Shown: positions 7,082 through 11,199 of the stretch, in pieces | How the letters are laid out: each line of letters begins with the position of its first letter | Position numbering within the stretch: position 1 is the stretch's first letter | Assembly: GCA_022822575.1 (NCBI GenBank) | Contig: JAJEBJ010000466.1 | Span: 1 to 11,199 of the forward strand | Direction: 5' to 3' | From: Alphaproteobacteria bacterium | GTDB taxonomy: Bacteria; Pseudomonadota; Alphaproteobacteria; SP197 | Length of the DNA: 11,199 nucleotides | Translations under genes and position numbers: made by a program | Notes under the pieces: model-generated | What the model was told of the DNA's origin: nothing | The model's input: only the letters and a program-made list of their open reading frames with translations | Databases searched by the model: none

Positions 7082-8686
7082 TCAAGGGTGCCCTGGCCGG
7101 TTGGAACTGCTGGCCTTGATGAGGTCGGCCGCCTTCTCGCCTGCCATGATCGAGGGCGCATTGAGATTGCCGCTGGTGATGGACGGAAAGATCGAACTGT
7201 CGGCCACCCTCAGGCCGGAGAGGCCGCGGACCCGGCATTCGGGATCGACCACGGCAAGGTCATCCGTTCCCATTCTGCATGTGGAGCAGGGGTGGTAGCC
7301 GGTTTCGGCCTTCATCCGGATCACCTCGTCGATGTCTGCATCGCTCCGGGCTCTGGCCCAGGTGTCCTCTTCGCGTGTCCGGTAGGGGTCAAGGGCCGGC
7401 TGCATGGCAATGTCACGCGCCTGGCGGACACAGATCCTCAGGTCTTCGAGGTCCGAGGGCTCACTCAGGAAACGGAAATCGACGGCCGGCCGGATGGCGG
7501 GGTCGGCAGACCGGAGCCTCACCTCGCCACGACTGCGTTCCCGCAAAGTGCCGACACACATGGTGAATCCGCCGGTATCGGACGGGATGTCCTGGTCGTG
7601 GAGAAAGAACGGGAAGAAGTGATACTGGATATCCGGGTGCGCCACGCTGTCGCGGGTCTTCGTGAAGGCGCCGGTGAAGACGCCGTTGGTAGCGCAGATT
7701 CCGCTCCGGTTCAGGAACCAGCGAGCGCCGGCCAGGGTTCTGGAAAGCGGGCCGGCATACCGGTTGAGCGAATGGCGAACGGGACCTTCGAACGGGATGT
7801 GAAGTTCGACGTGTTCCTGGAGATTCTGCCCGACACCAGGCAGGTCGTGACGCACGGCGACTCCGACGTCGCGCAAATGGGAAGCCGGACCGATGCCCGA
7901 CAGCATCAGGATGTGCGGTGACCCGTATGGACCGGCCGACAGGACGATCTCCCGGGAGCAGTGCACGATCTCGATGTCGAGGCCCCGTCTGATCCTGACG
8001 CCGGTGGCCCGGTCCCCGTCGATCTCGATTCCGATAACCTCTGCACGGGTGCGGATATCGAGGTTGGGACGATGACGCGCGGGTTCGAGATAGGCACTGG
8101 CCGTGCTGACGCGCCTGCCGTTGGCAATCGAGGCATCGAACCAGCCCATGCCTTCCTGGTTCTCTCCGTTGAAGTCATCGCTGAGGCGAAACCCCGCCTC
8201 GAGCCCTGCCTCGACGAAGGCATCGCTCATCGGCAGAGGAAATGACAGGGGCCCTGTGCGCACCGGACCGCTTCCACCGCGAAAGTCGGTTTCGCCGCCG
8301 GCGTGTGTCTCGAGCCGCTTGAAGAAGGGCAGCACGTTCCGATACGACCAGCCTGTGGCGCCTTCGTCCTCCCAGCGATCGAAGTCCATCGGGTGGCCCC
8401 TCAGGAACGCCATGCCGTTGATGGCAGACGAGCCACCTAGACCCTTGCCGCGGGGCTGGAAGATCCGCCGTCCCGCCATGTTGTCCTGGGGTTCGGACCA
8501 CCAGGCCCAGTTGTATGGTCCCTCGGTCCAGTTGAGGTAGTAGCCAAGCGGCATGTCGATCGACCAGTGCCGCGCCCTGCCGCCGGCTTCGAGAAGCAAC
8601 ACCCGGACCTCCGGATCCTCGCTCAGGCGTGCCGCCAGCGCGCCGCCCGACGAACCGGCTCCGACAATGATGTAGTCCGGTGTCAT
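7082..8686 (-). CDS. GMC-family FAD oxidoreductase (choline dehydrogenase-like)
   Basis: GMC flavoenzymes oxidise alcohol groups (choline, other amino or polyethoxy alcohols, aromatic alcohols) using FAD. The 534-residue chain begins with the dinucleotide-binding MTPDYIIVGAGSSGGALAA and keeps LLLEAGG and the GMC signature RGKGLGGSSAINGMAFLRG. The second signature is SAGPYGSPHILMLSGIG. The C-terminal active site is GYHPCSTCRMG with His465, and GNLNAPSIM with Asn509. The 44-residue His-Asn spacing equals that of the catalytic pair in choline oxidase/dehydrogenase. The start is ATG 8686-8684 (AAGGA just upstream), because the family begins at the FAD fold; an upstream ATG at 8785 would add 33 unlike residues. 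It is cytoplasmic or membrane-associated, with no signal peptide. It is divergent from the selenoprotein gene across a 334-bp spacer. Substrate is uncertain; choline is only one candidate. Confidence 0.93.
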   Translation of the reverse strand: MTPDYIIVGAGSSGGALAARLSEDPEVRVLLLEAGGRARHWSIDMPLGYYLNWTEGPYNWAWWSEPQDNMAGRRIFQPRGKGLGGSSAINGMAFLRGHPMDFDRWEDEGATGWSYRNVLPFFKRLETHAGGETDFRGGSGPVRTGPLSFPLPMSDAFVEAGLEAGFRLSDDFNGENQEGMGWFDASIANGRRVSTASAYLEPARHRPNLDIRTRAEVIGIEIDGDRATGVRIRRGLDIEIVHCSREIVLSAGPYGSPHILMLSGIGPASHLRDVGVAVRHDLPGVGQNLQEHVELHIPFEGPVRHSLNRYAGPLSRTLAGARWFLNRSGICATNGVFTGAFTKTRDSVAHPDIQYHFFPFFLHDQDIPSDTGGFTMCVGTLRERSRGEVRLRSADPAIRPAVDFRFLSEPSDLEDLRICVRQARDIAMQPALDPYRTREEDTWARARSDADIDEVIRMKAETGYHPCSTCRMGTDDLAVVDPECRVRGLSGLRVADSSIFPSITSGNLNAPSIMAGEKAADLIKASSSNRPGHP

Positions 8687-9020
8687 GGTCCTTGCCGGGC
8701 AGGAAGTCGCGAAGGCACGTGTTCCTTGCACAAGGCTTGATTCCGGGAGCCTCCGGTTCCGCTGGCCATTACGCAATGCCCCCAAAACACGTGACGTGCC
8801 ATGTCAGCGCCTTGTGTATCGGATTTCAACCATGCATCGCAATTGAATGGCCGGTCGTCACGGCCCCGGTCCGGGTTGCTGCACGCGTTCCGGAAAACAG
8901 TCCAATAGTGACGTCAACTCAATATGTTGGCGGGATTCCCGGAACGTGCTACCGTAGGGTGGTCCGATCAGCATCATGCCGGACGTCCGCGTCAGCGGCC
9001 GGCATGTGGGAGACATGCAG
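8687..9020. other. Divergent spacer between GMC oxidoreductase and selenoprotein genes
   Basis: No convincing gene is present in these 334 bases. It holds three short symmetric elements: CCTTG-CA-CAAGG (8724-8735) near the oxidoreductase start, the perfect 8-bp palindrome TGACGTCA (8909-8916), and CAAC-n7-GTTG (8915-8929), which overlaps it. They are candidates for a shared regulator of the two divergent genes, but short palindromes are expected by chance in this length. No promoter boxes could be assigned. Confidence 0.4.
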
Positions 9021-10226
9021 ATGGTTCACCTCAATCGCATGAAGTCGTGGTCCTGGGCTTACGACGACGTCATCAATCTGCCCCTGACACTCTACGAGAC
9101 GGAGCCCTGGACACCGGCCAGGCCTCTCGCCGATTCCCGCATCGCCCTGGTGTCCACGGCGGCCGTTCATCGCCGGGAAGACAAGCGTTTCAGCCTGTCG
9201 GCCCGGGATTTCCGCCGCATTGGAACGAATGACCGGGACCTCATCCAGAGCCACCATTCCGGGGATCATGACCGCACCGGCTTTCAGCAGGATCTCAACC
9301 TGATCCTGCCATTCGATCGTCTTGGCGAACTGGTCGAGGCCGGTGAACTCGGATCCATCGGGCCGACACACTATTCATTCCTGGGCGGATCACCACCCGA
9401 CCAGATGGAGCGAGCCGCCCGGAAGGCGGCACAGGAGATGAAGGCCGAGGGCGTCGACACGGTGCTGCTCTGTCCCGTTTGACCCTTCTGCACGCGCGCC
9501 GTGAGCGGGCTTGCCCATTACCTCGAGGAAGACGGACTGACGACAGTCACGCTGGCCTTTGTACGCCCCCATGTCGAAGCCATGCGCCCGCCGCGAGCGC
9601 TGTGGGTCCCGTTCGAACTGGGCAAGCCCTTCGGTGAGCCCATGGATGCGTCGTTCCAGATGCGTGTTCTGCGCGCCGCGCTCGATCTTCTCAAGGAACC
9701 CGGCGGGCCTGTCCTGGCTGACTATCCTGGCCTGGTTTCGGACTACGACAGGGACCTTGGCTGGTCGTGCCGCTCCCCGAAGCTGCAATCCGATGCCGAG
9801 CGAACCGATCCTGCGACATTGCTGGCCCGCATCAGGGCGGAGGACCCTGCCATCCGGTCTCTCTACACCAGGGCGGCGGCAAGCCGCGGACGCTCAAGCG
9901 TCGGTGCCAGCGGTGTGGCGCTTGATGATCTCGCTCCCTTCCTGTCGGGTTTCCTCGGTAAGGATCCACCGGCCAATCCGGTCAGGAGCCTCTCCCTTCC
10001 ACAAGCGTTCCGTTTCGCCCTTGACGACCTGATGGCCTACTACACCGAGGCCAAGAGCTTCGAGGGGGAACTCACGACGAGCACGGATCTGGGCAGATGG
10101 TTTTGGGACGAAACGGCGGCGGGGCGCCTCCTGATCGAACTCGAATACGCCTGCCGCAGCAGCTCGAACAGGACTTTGCGCTGGATGTCGGAGATCGGAA
10201 TTCTCGTTCCGTTCTACCCGGAGTAG
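9021..10226 (+). CDS. Selenoprotein of the proline/glycine reductase B (PrdB/GrdB-like) family, Sec at in-frame TGA 9480-9482
   Basis: The frame 9021-10226 is interrupted only by TGA at 9480-9482 (codon 154), read here as selenocysteine, giving 401 residues. Before it are family features: RIALVSTAAVHRREDKRFSL, DLIQSHHSGDHDRTGFQQDL, PFDRLGELVEAGELG, PTHYSFLGG, EGVDTVLLCPV. Sec and PFCTR follow, forming the U-x-x-C redox motif found at this point in D-proline reductase PrdB and relatives. The same frame then continues AVSGLAHYLEEDGLTTV and RPPRALWVPFELGKPFGEP, both typical of the family. PrdB/GrdB cleave C-N bonds reductively; aerobic proteobacterial members have unknown substrates. ATG 9021 has GGGAG 8 bases upstream; ATG 9015 and 8976 are alternatives. 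A restart at GTG 9501 has no ribosome binding site. Residues about 240-401 form an extra C-terminal region that I cannot assign. The Sec machinery genes are not in this window, so Sec insertion is inferred. Confidence 0.85.
9501..9521 (+). promoter_or_regulatory. Candidate bacterial SECIS hairpin downstream of the Sec TGA
   Basis: Eighteen bases after the TGA the mRNA can fold as GUGA (9501-9504) with UUAC (9518-9521), and GGG (9507-9509) with CCC (9514-9516), around a CUUG loop. The distance suits a bacterial SECIS, which SelB binds just downstream of the UGA. Alternative folds in the same GC-rich stretch (for example GCC 9498-9500 with GGC 9508-9510) are about as good. The exact structure is therefore uncertain. 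Confidence 0.3.
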
Positions 10227-10296
10227 AACCGGCAGCCACACTGCGGTCGCCTTGCCGTACGGGCACCCCTTCTCGCACCGTGAGCGGCAGAACCAG

Positions 10297-10333
10297 GTGT
10301 GGGACGAGGGTGCACGTGCACCCCGTCCCACAC
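10297..10333. terminator. Long near-perfect palindrome between convergent genes (probable bidirectional terminator)
   Basis: GTGTGGGACG (10297-10306) pairs perfectly with CGTCCCACAC (10324-10333). Between them, GGGTGCACGTGCACCC (10308-10323) is itself a perfect palindrome; only A10307 is unpaired. The hairpin lies 70 bp past the selenoprotein stop and 9 bp past the stop of the convergent binding-protein gene, so it can serve both. No T-tract follows on either side, so it may act as an mRNA 3'-end stabiliser rather than a classical intrinsic terminator. Confidence 0.65.
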
Positions 10334-10341
10334 AGGTCGAA

Positions 10342-11199
10342 CTACTTCAGGACGTTCGTCCACACCTGGTCGTAGAGCCTCACGACATCGTCCTCGCAGG
10401 CAGGTACGAACTCGGGATCCGGCGTTCCTTCCGGGGCGTTGAGTTCCGGTGCCGTGGCGAGTTCGGGATCGAAGTACTGCGCAGCGCCCATGATGCCGCC
10501 ATTCACCCCCACATAGTTAGATTCGAGGGCGATATTCTCGGGCACCATCATGAAGTCCATGAAGATCATGGCATTCTCGACGTTTTCGGCACCCTTGGGC
10601 ACGGCAAGATTGTCCATCCACCCGGTATAGCCTTCCCGGGGGTGTGCAAACGCCACTGAGGGCTTTTCAGCGCGGGTACGGATGGCGTATCCGTCCCAGT
10701 TCATCGTCGCATCAACCTCTCCCGAGACGATCAGTTCCTTCGGGTCCATGGAGTAGGAACGCACCCACTCCTTTTGCTGGAGGAGCAGTTCCTGAACCTG
10801 GCGCATCTCGTCCGAGTTTGAATTGCAGCGCGGGAATCCGAGATAGCGCAAGGCCATGTTGATGACCTCCACGGAGTCCTGGAACATGTTGATGCGGCCC
10901 TTGAGCACGTCCGGTGGATCGAAGAGGACGGCCAGTGTGTGGATGTCGCCGTCATAGACATCCGTATTCACGTTGAAGCTCGTGGTGCCCCACATCCAGG
11001 GAATGGAGTAGTGACGGCCCGGATCCCAGTAGACATCGACCCAGCGTGGTTCAACGTTCTTGAAGTTGGCAAGCTGGTTGGGCTCGACACGCAGAAGCAG
11101 GTCTTCCTTGATCAGGATCTCGACGAGATAGTCGCCCGGCACGATGATGTCGTAGCCCGTCGCTCCGGCCATCATCTTGGCGAGCAGGTCTTCGTTGCT
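10342..11199 (-). CDS. Periplasmic solute-binding protein, PotD/PotF-like (polyamine-type ABC transporter), 5' end cut by window edge
   Basis: This is the receptor of an ABC importer in the spermidine/putrescine group. The frame is open to the right edge, so about 80 N-terminal residues including the signal peptide are outside. Seen directly: YDIIVPGDYLVEILIKEDLL, then FKNVEPRWVDVYWDPG, then YSIPWMWGTTSFNVNTD, close to the PotD pattern 'YDLVVPSDYMV...DPG..YS.PY.WGTTG'. Later come INMFQDSVEVINMALRYLGF, ELIVSGEVDATMNWDGYA, EGYTGWMDNLAVPKGAENVENAMIFMDFMMVPEN and a C-terminal ACEDDVVRLYDQVWTNVL. Family acidic and aromatic ligand residues (the W and D of WGTT and WMDN) are present. The ligand could be a polyamine or another cationic amine. 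Other ABC genes would be expected to the right. It converges on the selenoprotein gene across a strong hairpin. Confidence 0.9.
   Translation of the reverse strand, partial: SNEDLLAKMMAGATGYDIIVPGDYLVEILIKEDLLLRVEPNQLANFKNVEPRWVDVYWDPGRHYSIPWMWGTTSFNVNTDVYDGDIHTLAVLFDPPDVLKGRINMFQDSVEVINMALRYLGFPRCNSNSDEMRQVQELLLQQKEWVRSYSMDPKELIVSGEVDATMNWDGYAIRTRAEKPSVAFAHPREGYTGWMDNLAVPKGAENVENAMIFMDFMMVPENIALESNYVGVNGGIMGAAQYFDPELATAPELNAPEGTPDPEFVPACEDDVVRLYDQVWTNVLK

Noticed and set aside
6791..7921. A 376-codon plus-strand frame over the cyclase end and opposite the GMC gene
   Set aside because: It is contradicted by the motif-rich cyclase and GMC frames that it overlaps; it is a GC-driven shadow.
9501..10226. 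A separate 241-codon gene starting at GTG 9501
   Set aside because: There is no ribosome binding site before it, it starts six codons after the TGA in exactly the same frame, and the upstream half would end right before the family's redox motif. One selenoprotein explains both halves better.
1..11199. CRISPR arrays, tRNA or rRNA genes, insertion-sequence terminal repeats
   Set aside because: I looked for regularly spaced repeats, tRNA-like arms and transposase motifs on both strands and saw none I could support.

Overview
This is a GC-rich window with strong Shine-Dalgarno sites and a gene set typical of a heterotrophic alphaproteobacterium: a TAXI-type TRAP transporter, a class III nucleotide cyclase, a GMC (choline dehydrogenase-like) oxidoreductase and a PotD-like binding protein. 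The taxonomic call is inference from protein style only; there is no rRNA or tRNA in the window.

Left edge (1-886): the 5' part of a P4/phage-type tyrosine integrase runs off the left edge. Right behind it, on the same strand, is a PhoX-type (DUF839) phosphatase gene cut to its first 147 codons. This looks like the border of an integrated element that interrupted a phoX-like gene. A 375-bp divergent spacer with an operator-like palindrome follows.

TRAP module (1262-4694): a TAXI substrate-binding protein with a signal peptide, then a perfect 11-bp stem-loop, then a fused DctQ-DctM permease with a C-terminal DUF3394-like tail. Together they form a complete Na+- or H+-coupled importer of unknown (probably organic acid) substrate.

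Decay zone (4695-5762): an intact ribbon-helix-helix antitoxin is followed by a RelE-type toxin whose reading frame is broken. Next comes a frameshifted fossil copy of the last part of the TRAP permease gene (5412-5490 resembles 4488-4570).

Right half: a class III adenylate/guanylate cyclase (+) whose usual catalytic Asn is replaced by Ile; a GMC oxidoreductase (-) with an intact catalytic His/Asn pair; and, divergent from it, a PrdB/GrdB-like (proline/glycine reductase B family) selenoprotein. The selenoprotein is the main find. An in-frame TGA at 9480-9482 sits exactly at the family's U-x-x-C redox motif, and the same frame stays open and family-like for 247 more codons, so ordinary gene calling would split it into two ORFs. 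A long palindrome separates it from a convergent, edge-truncated PotD/PotF-like solute-binding protein gene.

The genes do not form one pathway. The recurring theme is uptake and oxidation or reduction of small organic and amine compounds, but a functional link between the oxidoreductase, the selenoprotein and the binding protein is only inferred from position.
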